Positions 52,179 through 60,147 of a stretch of 64,000 nt of DNA are shown here, in pieces. How positions within the stretch are numbered: position 1 is the first letter of the stretch; the number at the start of each line of letters is the position of its first letter. Under the pieces are notes generated by a model. The model saw nothing but the letters and a program-made list of their open reading frames with translations. It did no database searches and was not told where the DNA came from. The position numbers and the translations under genes are program-made. Origin of the DNA: Roseateles toxinivorans (GTDB lineage: Bacteria > Pseudomonadota > Gammaproteobacteria > Burkholderiales > Burkholderiaceae_C); the NCBI RefSeq assembly GCF_004362525.1, contig NZ_SNXS01000007.1, positions 122,220 through 186,219 on the forward strand. Direction: 5' to 3'.

Positions 52179-53707
52179 AGTTGCGTTGCCGAATTGCCAC
52201 CACTTCCGGCGCCGTAGGGGCCGGAGCCTGGAGTGCCACTTGGTGGCACCGAAGGAGTAGTCGGCGGTGAATAGAGGAACTCGAATTCGACTTCGCCGTG
52301 CCCAATGACTACGCGGTCAACGATAGTCTCGACCACATGCCGACGTTCCTCATGCGGGAGGGTGTCCCAGCGATCAACCAGATCCCGACTCCCTGCCAGG
52401 ACCTCCTCTTGAGATAGAAGCGCAATGCGGAGCGCATCGCGCTTGGCTTCAAGCTCCGGCAGTTCATCGTCTATTTGGCGAATGCGAGCACCTAGCTTCT
52501 CGTACCTGACACCGAAGCCGGCCTTGTCCAAGACGCCGCCTTGGTACAGCTCGATCAACTTATCGGTTTCTGTCTGGGCCTTCTTGTGATCAGCGGCAAG
52601 CGTGCCGATCAAGGCATCCAGCTCCTGAACTTTGCCGTCGCCATTTCGCCGATGCGCATCAATCTCGGCCGCTGAGAACACGAAGCCCCGAAGCTCTTCC
52701 TTGAAGATGTATTCAAGGTCAACAACAGGAATCTTGTTCCTGCAGCTCTTGCAGATGTACTTCGGACTGTTCGACGGGACGTACATCTTGTCTTCGCACT
52801 CGCAGAAGGTCAGGCCAGAAAAGAGGTGCACGACCGGCTTCGTCTTCCGCTTCCCTTTGGCCCGGTTCTCGTCCAAGAGCATGGTCACTTCGTCATACAG
52901 CTCATCCGAAACGATGGCCTCGACAGCGAAATGCACCCATTCAGACTCCGGCTTGAGTTCCCAAGCTTTCTTGCTGTTCTTCGAGACGGTGTAGTTCGCG
53001 CGACGAACGCCCTTGCCCGTCTGGTCGCGAAGAAGCCGATCAACTGTTGTGTCAGAGAACATCGAGCCGTTCCGGGTGCGGTAGCCCTTCTCGTTCAAAA
53101 GGCGGGCAACAACCTTCTTCCGCTTGTGCTCGCGGAATAGCTCATACATGAGCTTACGAACTGGGGCTTCCACCGGATCAAGCTTCAGTTCCTTTTCGAC
53201 CCACTTGAACCCAAAGGGGGCTTGCCCACCGAGTGGCTTGCCCATCTGTGCCCGGATAGGGACAGACGCAGCAACGCGGGATGCGATCTCTTCGCGCTCC
53301 CATTGGGCCATTGCGGCAATCATTGTGTAGAACAAGCGACCGGCAGGGGTGGACGTGTCTATGGCCTCAGCGAGGGACACCAGGTCGGCGCTGGCATCGC
53401 GGAAGTACTCAGCGAACTCCAGAAGCTCTCTGGTGTTCCGAGCAAGGCGTGCGAGCTTGGAGAAGATAAGGCCGGTGATGTGGCCACTCCGGATATCAGC
53501 AAGCATGCGCTTGGCCTCTGGATGGTCCTTCACCGTCTTTCCGGAAACCGCGTCCAGCCGGTAAACCTCCATAACCTGCCAGTCACGCGACTCGGAATAT
53601 GCCCGCGCCCGCCTTTCATGGGTCTCTGGGCTTTCCCCGCGTACCTGGTCTTCTGTTGAGACACGAATCCAGATACCAACCCGCTTTTGCTGTTCACCGG
53701 TGCGCAT
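52175..53707 (-). CDS. large serine recombinase (site-specific integrase)
   Basis: About 510 residues within the element. The resolvase domain (1-150) has the catalytic Ser in [11 protein letters not shown] (about 17) and the conserved [13 protein letters not shown] and [12 protein letters not shown] motifs. A recombinase domain and a zinc ribbon ([11 protein letters not shown]...CKSC, about 305-335) precede a coiled-coil region ([16 protein letters not shown] ...) as in phage-type large serine integrases. The ATG at 53707 has AGGGG upstream. The frame does not stop at the element edge: it runs on through comM antisense to 50894, adding about 428 codons, so the integrated gene lacks its native end. 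Confidence 0.9.
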
Positions 53708-53731
53708 GCTTGCCCCTATGTTGCAAGCTCA

Positions 53732-53758
53732 AGAATACACACTAATTAATGTGTGCAA
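53732..53758 (-). promoter_or_regulatory. promoter of the recombinase gene
   Basis: TATTCT (53732-53737) with TTTGCA or TTGCAC 15-16 bases upstream on the minus strand; the spacer is filled by operator copy 1. Confidence 0.4.
53738..53753. promoter_or_regulatory. operator copy 1 between recombinase and HTH gene
   Basis: CACACTA-AT-TAATGTG, a 16-bp near-palindrome, 14 of 16 bases identical to copy 2. Confidence 0.65.
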
Positions 53759-53769
53759 AAGGCAATTTA

Positions 53770-53785
53770 CACATTATTTAATGTG
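53770..53785. promoter_or_regulatory. operator copy 2 between recombinase and HTH gene
   Basis: CACATTA-TT-TAATGTG, a perfect 16-bp palindrome 32 bp (three helical turns) from copy 1. Confidence 0.68.
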
Positions 53786-53861
53786 GGCAGTGCTACTCTT
53801 GCCTCCTGTTTCACCTGGCACTGCACTTCATGACGGGCGCAGTACGAGAGGTCTTGGGCAC

Positions 53862-54242
53862 ATGGTTTACGACGACTTCATTGCAGAGCTTCGCGCAGCA
53901 GGCCTCTCGGGTCGAGCATTTGCCAGATTGCTTCATCTCAATGAGAACTCAATCTCGAACTACAAGGCTCGCGGAGATGTGCCATCACACCTCGGAGTTA
54001 TTGCCGCGCTCATCCACACAATGAAGGATGCAGGCCTCGACTACGAGACTACGATCGCCCGCGTACCTGTCACCAAAAAAGCTTCACGAGGGAGATCGAC
54101 AATGAATCCACTTGAACGCGGACCAACTGCTCCGGAGACCCCTCGTATCGTCAATTGCCCCAGGTGTGGGGGCTCTGGCAAAGCGCAGGATAACAAGCCA
54201 TGCAGCCCCTGCAATGGGACGGGCAAGGTCAAGGATCGGTGA
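53862..54242 (+). CDS. small HTH regulator with DnaJ-like CxxCxGxG zinc motifs
   Basis: A 126-residue protein. Residues about 5-50 form a helix-turn-helix (GLSGRAFARLLHLNENSISNYKARG), recalling phage repressors. After a basic linker (72-80, KKASRGRST) come two cysteine motifs, CPRCGGSG (99-106) and CSPCNGTG (114-121), as in the DnaJ zinc centre. It faces the recombinase gene across the two operator copies and is the likely controller of the element. The in-frame ATG at 53862 is taken; the ORF continues upstream over the operators without support. Confidence 0.75.
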   Translation: MVYDDFIAELRAAGLSGRAFARLLHLNENSISNYKARGDVPSHLGVIAALIHTMKDAGLDYETTIARVPVTKKASRGRSTMNPLERGPTAPETPRIVNCPRCGGSGKAQDNKPCSPCNGTGKVKDR

Positions 54243-54391
54243 GCAACAATTCCTTGATGTTCTGTCGCATGTCTCTGCGGGAGCGTTGAGACAGCAAGCG
54301 CCCACATAACGTATTTTTAATTGGACGGAAGTCATTGCTTGCTGTCTACTCTGGCTTCTAACATAACGCCAACCATCTGCGGGATGTCGCC

Positions 54392-55261
54392 ATGCTTCAC
54401 TTCAAAACCATAGTGGTTCTCGTTGCAACGACGGCAATGGTTGGATGCGGCACTGTGCCGAGTTCCGTCGTAATGCCGGCAGCAGTCCCTGAAAACAGCG
54501 ATACCGACGCGTACTTGCAAAGTATGAGAGCACAGGTTGACACGTATGCGGAGTACGTCGGCGTGCGACCTGTGCAGAGAAACCGTGACACACTGATTGA
54601 ACAACTGAATCAGTTTGTTGGAACTTGGCGTAAGGCTCAGTCAGGGCTGCTCGTTGAGCGCGACATTTTCGACAATGCCCAGTTCATTGGCACGTTAGCT
54701 GCGACGGGGCTAGCTCTCAAGAATCACCTCAGCGACGCCAAGAAGGCCGCTGTGGGAACAGGTGTCTTGGGGATAGTCGCGAGTCGCTACAAGATCGAAA
54801 CCCAGGCGGCAAATTACAAGCAGGGGGCAAACGCCATGGAGTGCGTTCGCCAGAAGATTGACGAGGTTCCACCGCGTGCCTGGAAATTCTTTGATCAAAA
54901 AACTGGGGTCTTTGACGTTAACTCAGCAAATGCAGCCGCAATTGCTCAGATCGAAAAGCTCAACCGACTCTTTCCTGATATCAACTATCGAATGTCAAAG
55001 ATTGTGAGGCGGCTGCGAGATCTTCAGGAGGCCGTTCGCATCTCATCTCCCTCAGTGACAGAGTTGAAGGCTGCCCTAACCAAAGCAGCAAATGACGCAG
55101 TAGTCAATACCGTTAGCGCAAGTGGTGCGGCACCTCATCTGGTGGCAAGAACTTTCCAATTTAATTCTGCGCCAGCCACGATTGATGCAGTAGAACTCGC
55201 CGCCCTGCTGAGCCTCACTTCTGAAATCGACACTTGTGTGACTGAAATAGGCGGAGCATAG
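54392..55261 (+). CDS. lipoprotein of unknown function
   Basis: A 289-residue protein with a lipoprotein signal (MLHFKTIVVLVATTAMVGCGT, Cys at about 19). The mature part is mostly helical with one hydrophobic stretch (about 105-135, GTLAATGLALKNHL ... GVLGIVASRY). Two further Cys residues occur (about 151 and near the C-terminus). It is AT-richer than the chromosome genes, in keeping with the element. No homologue recognised; 244 bases without a gene follow. Confidence 0.7.
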   Translation: MLHFKTIVVLVATTAMVGCGTVPSSVVMPAAVPENSDTDAYLQSMRAQVDTYAEYVGVRPVQRNRDTLIEQLNQFVGTWRKAQSGLLVERDIFDNAQFIGTLAATGLALKNHLSDAKKAAVGTGVLGIVASRYKIETQAANYKQGANAMECVRQKIDEVPPRAWKFFDQKTGVFDVNSANAAAIAQIEKLNRLFPDINYRMSKIVRRLRDLQEAVRISSPSVTELKAALTKAANDAVVNTVSASGAAPHLVARTFQFNSAPATIDAVELAALLSLTSEIDTCVTEIGGA

Positions 55262-55505
55262 ATTCAGGACATGGACTGCCTTGTCGTTAAGCCCTCAGTA
55301 CAGAGGACTCGGTACTCGGCCTCTGTCTTGAGAACTATCGCCCGCAATCCTGAAAGTCTAGGGTTGCGTCCAGTCCTGCGGGATTGGGCGATGTCTTGGA
55401 GATGACGCACGACATCAGTGCCTCGACAAACACCGCCTACAAATTGAGCGATGGATACTCTTTCATCGCCGCTCCTGTATACCGATTCATTACTTGGGAG
55501 GGGCT
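55262..55505. other. non-coding spacer
   Basis: No credible gene. It contains an imperfect inverted repeat (CCCGCAATCC near 55340 and GGATTGGGCG near 55382) that could end transcription of the lipoprotein gene. The last bases hold a GGGAGGGG ribosome site for the next gene. Confidence 0.5.
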
Positions 55506-56124
55506 ATGGCGACCACTATCAGTGGACGATGCATGTTTGTCTGGAGGCTTGCTCCGATTCTGAAGACAGAACTCGGCATAGCTGGCATGGTAGCCAAGGC
55601 CAAAGCAGCTGGTCTGAGCGGTGTCTGGATCAAGATCGCTGACGGCGCCAAGGCTTACGAGAATGTTCGTGACGAAACAGCAATCCGAACTTTCATGAAG
55701 GTTCGCGATGCGCTCAAAAACGAAGGTATCAGCGTTTGGGGATGGCAGGTCCCCTACGGCGGGACCGTTGCCAACGCAACGACTGAAGCCGAGTGTGCCG
55801 CCAAGTTGGCCGATGCGCTGAAGCTTGATGGCGTCTTGATGGATGCTGAAGGTGGCACTGGCTACTTCACTGGTGGCTCAGCTGTGGCTGAGGCCTATGC
55901 CGCGCGATTGGCCGACCACTTGAGTCAACAAAAGCGTGGGCTTGCCATATGTGGAAACGACATCCCTGCCAACTTCCCGAAATATCCATTCTCGACGTTT
56001 GTAGGACATGCCCAGATGAACGCCCCCCAGGTGTATTACGGCGGCAGTCCAAGTGTTGCCAATAGGTTGGATCGGGCAATCGCCGCGAACGCATCATTTG
56101 ATTCGCCACTTTTGCCTGTAGGAG
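55506..56124 (+). pseudogene. TIM-barrel glycoside-hydrolase-like protein, N-terminal part (split by IS66)
   Basis: The first 206 codons of a hydrolase-like gene with a strong GGGAGGGG ribosome site before the ATG at 55506. Alternating strand-helix pattern and motifs such as AGLSGVWIKIADG, GISVWGWQVPYGG, LDGVLMDAEGG and FVGHAQMNAPQVYYGG resemble lysozyme-like or DUF1906-like barrels; the Asp/Glu in LMDAEGG may be catalytic (inference). Translation would run 10 codons into the IS and stop at 56156. Joining to 59365-59543 restores one 265-residue protein. Confidence 0.75.
56117..56124. repeat. IS66 target-site duplication, left copy
   Basis: TGTAGGAG, identical to 59357-59364; 8 bp is the IS66-family duplication size. 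Confidence 0.9.
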
Positions 56125-56151
56125 GTAATAGTCCGACGAACACCGTCCTTG
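56125..56151 (+). repeat. IS66 terminal inverted repeat, left
   Basis: Begins GTAATAGTCCGACG; pairs with the complement of 59330-59356, mismatching at positions 4, 15, 18 and 21. Confidence 0.9.
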
Positions 56152-56159
56152 ACTGACGG

Positions 56160-56750
56160 TCAGAACACTTCCGGAGTCAGTCGCTGGTTGGCCTCGGCGA
56201 CATCGAAGGCGGCGGGATTGAACGAGCCGCCGATCCAGTCTTTGAGATGCTGGTGCTCGGAGTGATCGGGATCGGCCAGGGCTTCAAGGAATTCCTCGTA
56301 GCCCGGCGCCCCGCCGACGTCTTCGGGCGGACAGGCGTTCTCGCCGCCGATGCAAACGCCATGTGAGATCGGCGCGTCCAACTCCACGAGCTTCTCGACC
56401 TTGACCTTGTGGCGCCAGTTGTCGCCGAAGTCATAGACGTAGACGAAGGCCTTGCGCGTGCCCAAGGCTTCTCGCAGCGTCACACTCTCCTCATCTATTA
56501 CCTCGGGGAAGTCCAGCCCGGGCTCCTTGGCGCCATAGTGGTCGTCGCCGAAGACGAACTCATGGACATGTCCGCCCTGCCAGCCTGTGCCCCACAGGAT
56601 CGTGACGTGCAGCAGGCCCAGCCCGATGGTGGTCGGCACCAGGAAGCGCCGCCAGACCTTGGGGCGCACGTCCTCGATCTCGACGTAGAGCTGGTAGGCC
56701 TGCACCGAGGCAGGGAGTGGCGAATGTGTTGGAGAGGAGGTGGTGCCCAT
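56160..56750 (-). CDS. pRiA4b ORF-3-like protein, IS66 passenger
   Basis: A 196-residue protein of the plasmid pRiA4b ORF-3 family: YQLYVEIEDVRPKVWRRFLVP at the start (by position 20-40), LHVTILWGTGWQGGHVHEF, VYVYDFGDNWRHKV and CIGGENACPPEDVGG, ending with a region of several acidic residues. The family function is unknown. It lies inside the IS boundaries, its stop only 9 bases from the left inverted repeat, and is the fourth gene of the IS. Start at 56750 has a weak ribosome site. Confidence 0.85.
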   Translation of the reverse strand: MGTTSSPTHSPLPASVQAYQLYVEIEDVRPKVWRRFLVPTTIGLGLLHVTILWGTGWQGGHVHEFVFGDDHYGAKEPGLDFPEVIDEESVTLREALGTRKAFVYVYDFGDNWRHKVKVEKLVELDAPISHGVCIGGENACPPEDVGGAPGYEEFLEALADPDHSEHQHLKDWIGGSFNPAAFDVAEANQRLTPEVF

Positions 56751-56807
56751 GGCCAGGCACTCTAGCGAACTGTGGCCGTCCTGGGCAAGCCCAGCCTGCG
56801 ACGGCGC

Positions 56808-58397
56808 TCAGGCCGCCTGCGCCAGCTCGCGGCTCTGCGCTGCCTGTGCCTGCCCCATTTGATCGGCGACGACCCACGGCAGCAAGTCATCAATCCGGTT
56901 GGCCTTGTGGTCGGCGATGCGCTCCAGCACGTAGCGCAGGTAGTGCTGCGGGTTGATGCCGTTCAGCTTGGCCGTGCCGATCAAGGTGTAGATCACGGCG
57001 GCACTGTTGCCGCCCGCGTCCGAGCCCAGGTGCAAGAAGTTTTTGCGTCCGATGGCCACAGATCGCAGGGCGCGCTCGGCGGCATTGTTCTCTGCCTCGA
57101 TGCGACCGTCACCGGCGAAGCGCACCAGGGCGCTCCAGTTGCTCAGCGAGTACCCCACGGCCAGCGCCATGGGCGACTTCGCCGAGACCTGTGCCAAGGT
57201 CTCGCTCATCCATGTCTTCAGCTCCACCAGCACCGGTCGAGTTTGCACCTGCCGCACCCGTCTTCGCCGCAGGGCGGGCTTGCCCCGGATCTCGGCTTCG
57301 ATCTTGAAGATCTTGGCGATGCGCTCCAGCCCCTGGTGCGCCAGCGTGCCGGGTAACTTGTGCTGGCGCTCGTGGATGTCCCACAGCTTGCGGCGCGAAT
57401 GACTCCAACAAGCCGCTTCAACGATTCGGCCGTCCTCATAGAGCTGGTTGTAGCCCGCGAACGCGTCCGCCTGCAATATCCCCTGCCAGTCCTTGAGGTG
57501 GCGTGCTGGATGCTCGCCCTTACGGTTGGGTGAGTATTGGAACCACACCGCTGGTGGCGCCGTGCCAGCGCTGGGCCGGTCATCACGCACATACACCCAC
57601 AGCCTGCCCGTCTTGGCCTTGCTGCCCTTGCCACCGAGCACGCGGATCGGCGTGTCATCGCCATGGATCTTGTCGCCGCGCAGCACGTGGCGGCCGATGG
57701 CCTGCGCCAGTGGGCTCAGCAGCCGGGCGGCTTGACCCACCCAGTCGGCCAGCGTGGAGCGCTCCAGCATCACGCCTTCGCGGGCGTAGATCTGGCATTG
57801 CCGATACAAGGGCAGGTGGTCGGCGTACTTGCTGACCAGCACATGGGCCAGCAAGCCTGCGCCGGCCATGCCGCGCTCCACCGGGCGACTCGGTGCTGCG
57901 GTCTGCGTGATGGTCTTGCAGTCGGTGCAGGCCAGCCGGGGCCGCACATGGCGAACGACGTGGAAGCTGCCGGGCTCGTAGTCCAGGACTTCCGAGACGT
58001 CTTGGCCGATCTCGCGCAGCGCGCGCCCGCAGGCCTGGCAGTCGCAGCCGCCGTCACTGCCAGACAGCGGCGCGTGCACCACAGTGCGTCGCGGCAGGTG
58101 CTCGGGCAGTTCGCGCAGGCCGGGACGCATCTTGGCCTGGCGCGTCTTGCGACCGGCCTTGATCGAGATGACGTTGGATACCGGGTCGGGGGTCGGCACC
58201 ACGACCATGCCGCCGACGAGCTCGAGCTGGGCGTGTTCGAGCTGTTCGCTGGAACGACCGTACTTCATGCGCCGCAGGTAGGCCAGTTCGACCTTGAGCT
58301 TGTCGATGGTCAGCAGTGCGATCTTCAGGGACTCCTGCGCGCGCTGCACTTCGCCGCTGAGAGCGGCGTTGTTGGCGACCAGGTCTTCGGATGTCAT
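56808..58397 (-). CDS. tnpC: IS66 transposase TnpC (DDE)
   Basis: A 529-residue transposase of normal length. N-terminal leucine-zipper-like helix (1-60), zinc cluster (Cys118, Cys120, Cys123 and Cys157, Cys160), and the DDE domain with GDDTPIRV (Asp247/248), ADAFAGY (Asp311) and ENNAAERALR (Glu441), then the C-terminal IS66 tail. No frameshift or stop, so the element may be active. Confidence 0.93.
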   Translation of the reverse strand: MTSEDLVANNAALSGEVQRAQESLKIALLTIDKLKVELAYLRRMKYGRSSEQLEHAQLELVGGMVVVPTPDPVSNVISIKAGRKTRQAKMRPGLRELPEHLPRRTVVHAPLSGSDGGCDCQACGRALREIGQDVSEVLDYEPGSFHVVRHVRPRLACTDCKTITQTAAPSRPVERGMAGAGLLAHVLVSKYADHLPLYRQCQIYAREGVMLERSTLADWVGQAARLLSPLAQAIGRHVLRGDKIHGDDTPIRVLGGKGSKAKTGRLWVYVRDDRPSAGTAPPAVWFQYSPNRKGEHPARHLKDWQGILQADAFAGYNQLYEDGRIVEAACWSHSRRKLWDIHERQHKLPGTLAHQGLERIAKIFKIEAEIRGKPALRRRRVRQVQTRPVLVELKTWMSETLAQVSAKSPMALAVGYSLSNWSALVRFAGDGRIEAENNAAERALRSVAIGRKNFLHLGSDAGGNSAAVIYTLIGTAKLNGINPQHYLRYVLERIADHKANRIDDLLPWVVADQMGQAQAAQSRELAQAA

Positions 58398-58467
58398 GAC
58401 CCTGACTGTGGCAGCGACACTTGCCACTCACAATGGGAGATGTCCCGTCAACCGGTGCCCGGCATAA

Positions 58468-58815
58468 CTACGCTGCAGTGCGTGGCTGCCATGTGCGGTC
58501 AGGCCGCCGCCAGTCGATTCCTTCGAGCAGCATCGACAGCTGGGCGGCGCTGAGTGCGACGCTGCCGGTGTCGGCCTGCGGCCAGACGAAGCGACCACGC
58601 TCCAGTCGCTTGGTCAGCAGGCACATGCCGTCGCCGTCGCTCCACAGCAGCTTGACCAGGTCGCCGCGGCGGCCGCGGAAGGCGAAGACGTGGCCCGCAT
58701 ACGGATCCTCGGCCAGCGTGGTCTGCACCTTGACCGCCAGGCTGTCGATGCCGCAGCGCATGTCGGTGATGCCGGCAGCCAGCCACACCTTGGTGCCCGC
58801 GCGCGGGCCGATCAT
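58468..58815 (-). CDS. tnpB: IS66 accessory protein TnpB
   Basis: A 115-residue IS66 Orf2 protein: MIGPRAGTKVWLAAGITDMR at the start, then FRGRRGDLVKLLWSDGDGMCL and GRFVWP, all family hallmarks. Required for IS66 transposition. ATG at 58815 overlaps the tnpA stop (ATGA). Confidence 0.93.
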   Translation of the reverse strand: MIGPRAGTKVWLAAGITDMRCGIDSLAVKVQTTLAEDPYAGHVFAFRGRRGDLVKLLWSDGDGMCLLTKRLERGRFVWPQADTGSVALSAAQLSMLLEGIDWRRPDRTWQPRTAA

Positions 58816-59246
58816 GCGCTCTGGCGCAGCGCGCGCAGCACGCTGCAAAGGCTGGCCTCGTCAACGGGGCCCCGCAGCCGCAACTGGGCGCCGGCGATGT
58901 CGAGTTCGATGACGCCGGTGCTGCGCACTACGCGCTGGGTCGCCACGGCCGTTGGGGGCGGTACCGGGGACATCGCAACCGGCTGCAGCTCCTCGGCGCC
59001 GTCCAGGCTCGGTGCGACGCGCACGGGAACCAAAACGGTCGATGACGATGCCGAGCCTCTCATCTGCTCCGTGCGCAGATGATCGCGGCGCCACTTGAAC
59101 AGCAGGTTGGCGTTGATGCCGCCCGCCATTGCGATGGCCGCCACCGATGCACCTGGCACCAGGCACTGCTCGACCAACTCAGCCTTGAATGAGCGCTCGT
59201 GCTGACGCCGTGGTGCCTTCTCTGCGATCCCTGTGACTGTCTTCAT
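58812..59246 (-). CDS. tnpA: IS66 accessory protein TnpA
   Basis: A 144-residue protein with an N-terminal helix-turn-helix of the IS3/IS66 OrfA type (SFKAELVEQCLVPGASVAAIA ... GINANLLFKWRRDHL). The ATG at 59246 has GGAGA upstream; the palindrome TGGTGTGCACCA / TGGTGCACACCA just before it may be an operator. First gene of the IS. Confidence 0.88.
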   Translation of the reverse strand: MKTVTGIAEKAPRRQHERSFKAELVEQCLVPGASVAAIAMAGGINANLLFKWRRDHLRTEQMRGSASSSTVLVPVRVAPSLDGAEELQPVAMSPVPPPTAVATQRVVRSTGVIELDIAGAQLRLRGPVDEASLCSVLRALRQSA

Positions 59247-59329
59247 GGTGTGCACCATCTCCTGTTGGTGCACACCATCAAGGGTCCGCACGCTTCAGGT
59301 CAGATGCTGGCTTGCCGACACTGCCGGCG

Positions 59330-59356
59330 CAAGGATGGGGTCCGTCGGACTAGTAC
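59330..59356 (-). repeat. IS66 terminal inverted repeat, right
   Basis: On the minus strand it begins GTACTAGTCCGACG, 23 of 27 bases identical to the left repeat. Confidence 0.9.
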
Positions 59357-59364
59357 TGTAGGAG
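59357..59364. repeat. IS66 target-site duplication, right copy
   Basis: TGTAGGAG, identical to 56117-56124. Confidence 0.9.
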
Positions 59365-59543
59365 CCGCATGGATCGGCGATGGCGGTGGATGCGCGACGG
59401 CATCAGCATGCGCTGAACGCGCAAGGGAGTTCATTCGTTTGGTGACCCAGCATCAGTTCGCTGGCTATAGCTTCTGGCACTGGCAAGGGGCACCTTCGGC
59501 GTTTTGGGAAGTACTGATCGACACACCACCAGCCAAAACCTGA
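59365..59543 (+). pseudogene. TIM-barrel glycoside-hydrolase-like protein, C-terminal part (split by IS66)
   Basis: The continuation of the gene at 55506-56124. Removing the IS and one target copy gives GTA GGA GCC GCA TGG ATC, an uninterrupted frame, with IRLVTQHQFAGYSFWHWQGAPSAFWEVL near the end and a stop at 59543. Total 266 codons including stop. This half has no start of its own and is presumably not translated. Confidence 0.75.
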
Positions 59544-59861
59544 GTGCGGCCGAGCCCGTATTTGCTGTCAATGCGGACGTCTCTCATCCGACACCAGAAG
59601 ATCGCCTCAACGGGCTGCAGGATCATGTTGGCATCAGTTGCAGGGTGACCGTCTTGCATTCAGGTCACTCACCCTGACAACAGTGGCAGTGACACTTGTA
59701 CAAGGTCATTAGAGGTGGGCATATCGGCGGGACTCGCCGAAATTCTCTGAGCATCTTTCCTGGTTCACCGCACCACCGATCAGGGCACAGCGGCCATCGG
59801 CATGGCGGACTTCGATCCATTGGAAAACCCAACGCCCAACGGGCAGGAAGACCTTTCAGCA
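59544..59861. other. 318-base spacer, possible coding remnant
   Basis: No gene with a start and ribosome site. In a second frame the plus strand stays open for about 45 codons past the hydrolase stop (NLSAAEPVFAVNADVSHP ..., stop near 59670), which could be a frameshifted tail or chance. Nothing else is recognised. Confidence 0.35.
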
Positions 59862-60038
59862 ATGGCCGATAACCTCAAAATCCGACAACCCCTGGACGCC
59901 ACCAAGATCAATATTCATGAAGAATGGGAGCTTGAGTATTGGTCGAAGAAATTGGGCGTTACTCGGGCCGCTCTGGTTCAAGCCGTCAAGACGGTGGGGG
60001 TCAGCGCTGCAGCGGTGCGCAAGCATCTGGGCATCTGA
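59862..60038 (+). CDS. DUF3606-family small protein
   Basis: A 58-residue protein with the DUF3606 pattern: polar start, INIHEEWELEYWSKKLGVT in the middle, then LVQAVKTVGVSAAAVRKHLGI. Members are small, often stress-related or plasmid/island-borne, of unknown function. The frame is open 20 codons further (59802), but the ATG at 59862 gives the usual length. Faces the NTPase-CHAT operon. Confidence 0.75.
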   Translation: MADNLKIRQPLDATKINIHEEWELEYWSKKLGVTRAALVQAVKTVGVSAAAVRKHLGI

Positions 60039-60147
60039 CACAGAAGCACCAAGTCGTTGGCGAGTAACTCGCCCATGGTCTGTTTGCTTCGTTATGGTCT
60101 GCCTCCAACGGGGGCAGAGGGCACGAGCGTCCTCGTCTTGCTTTAGC

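Larger units (their letters stand above)
56125..59356 (-). mobile_element. complete IS66-family insertion sequence with passenger gene
   Basis: 3232 bp, bounded by 27-bp inverted repeats (23 of 27 matching, both starting GTA) and flanked by TGTAGGAG on each side. It carries the three IS66 genes (tnpA, tnpB, tnpC) and, between tnpC and the left repeat, a pRiA4b ORF-3-like gene, all leftward. All genes look intact, so the copy may be active. It splits the hydrolase-like gene of the island. Confidence 0.93.

Noticed and set aside
59465..59659. 64-codon minus-strand frame near the IS66 right flank
   Set aside because: Antisense to the hydrolase C-terminal part, with no ribosome site or recognisable domain.
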